Source: Ilex aquifolium
Taxonomy: Eukaryota > Streptophyta > Magnoliopsida > Aquifoliales > Aquifoliaceae
Length of the DNA: 64,000 bases
Direction of reading: 5' to 3'
NCBI GenBank assembly: GCA_951799425.1
Contig: OX637393.1
Span: 5,971,744-6,035,743 of the forward strand
In this document: piece by piece, positions 63,745-64,000 of the stretch
Position numbering within the stretch: position 1 is the stretch's first letter
Layout of the letters: each line of letters begins with the position of its first letter
Made by a program: the position numbers and the translations under genes
The notes under the pieces: model-generated
What the model saw: only the letters and a program-made list of their open reading frames with translations
Told to the model about the DNA's origin: nothing
The model's database searches: none

Positions 63745-64000
63745 GTACAATTACATTTTTTTTTGTGCCTGATTGAAAAAGATATCATTTCTGTTCAGTT
63801 TGTGCATCAAAAAATGGTCAGGCAAGATAAAGCTTGAATCCTCATTCATTCACACATCAGAAACACATTAAACTAAATCTAAAATTTCTACTTGATTCAT
63901 GTGTTGCGCTACTACCCAATTTCCCATTCACCTCACTAGGGTAATTCCAACAATTTAGCTTACTGTAAAGAACAATTTGTGCTCTAACACTGTCTTTAGA
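63745..64000 (+). other. Probable start of intron 1 of the F-box gene
   Basis: AT-rich sequence follows the donor. I see no acceptor with continuing LRR or FBD coding sequence before the window ends. Confidence 0.5.

Noticed and set aside
1-64000. CRISPR arrays, operons, bacterial promoters, ribosome binding sites or a phage-like system
   Set aside because: The window is plant nuclear DNA with spliced genes. No regularly spaced identical repeats or bacterial gene order is present.

Overview
This is nuclear DNA of a flowering plant, most likely a eudicot. Genes are split by many GT-AG introns, intergenic DNA is AT-rich, and small DNA transposons are abundant. The best protein matches are plant families: DUF1296/GBF-interacting, TPK K+ channels, plant-type pterin dehydratase and F-box/LRR. 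I joined exons by hand, using splice consensus, unbroken reading frame and family resemblance. All homology statements come from recognising the families, not from searches.

Layout. 1-1628: no confident gene. 1629-7459: a decayed PIF/Harbinger-type DNA transposon with TAA target duplications, a broken DDE transposase, a broken Myb/SANT-like companion gene and a nested LINE fragment. 7826-8636: a probable solo LTR. 9000-9487: a Tourist-like MITE candidate. 11391-24272 (+): ten coding exons of a DUF1296/GIP1-like protein (866 aa). 24.3-28.5 kb: gene-poor, with a foldback element. 30229-38807 (+): seven coding exons of a CorA-like (2-TM-GxN) membrane protein (587 aa), with a hAT MITE in its last intron. 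39557-42525 (-): six-exon coatomer zeta subunit (177 aa). 44221-49016 (+): five-exon pterin-4a-carbinolamine dehydratase (124 aa). 51923-55405 (+): two-exon two-pore K+ channel (about 433 aa). 55.4-62.8 kb: repeats, including a second hAT MITE, an end of a second Harbinger copy and a very G-rich minisatellite. 62860 onward (+): the first exon of an F-box/LRR gene that runs past the window.

The genes are unrelated housekeeping or transport genes, each with its own promoter, and nothing suggests a cluster or operon. DUF1296, CorA-like and pterin dehydratase genes also lie near one another on Arabidopsis chromosome 1 as I remember it, so the order may be an old syntenic block.

I found no previously undescribed biological system. 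The points most worth checking are a His-to-Tyr change in the catalytic motif of the pterin dehydratase, the GVN signature of the CorA-like protein, tiny first coding exons in two genes, uORFs in two leaders, and the precise structure of several transposons.
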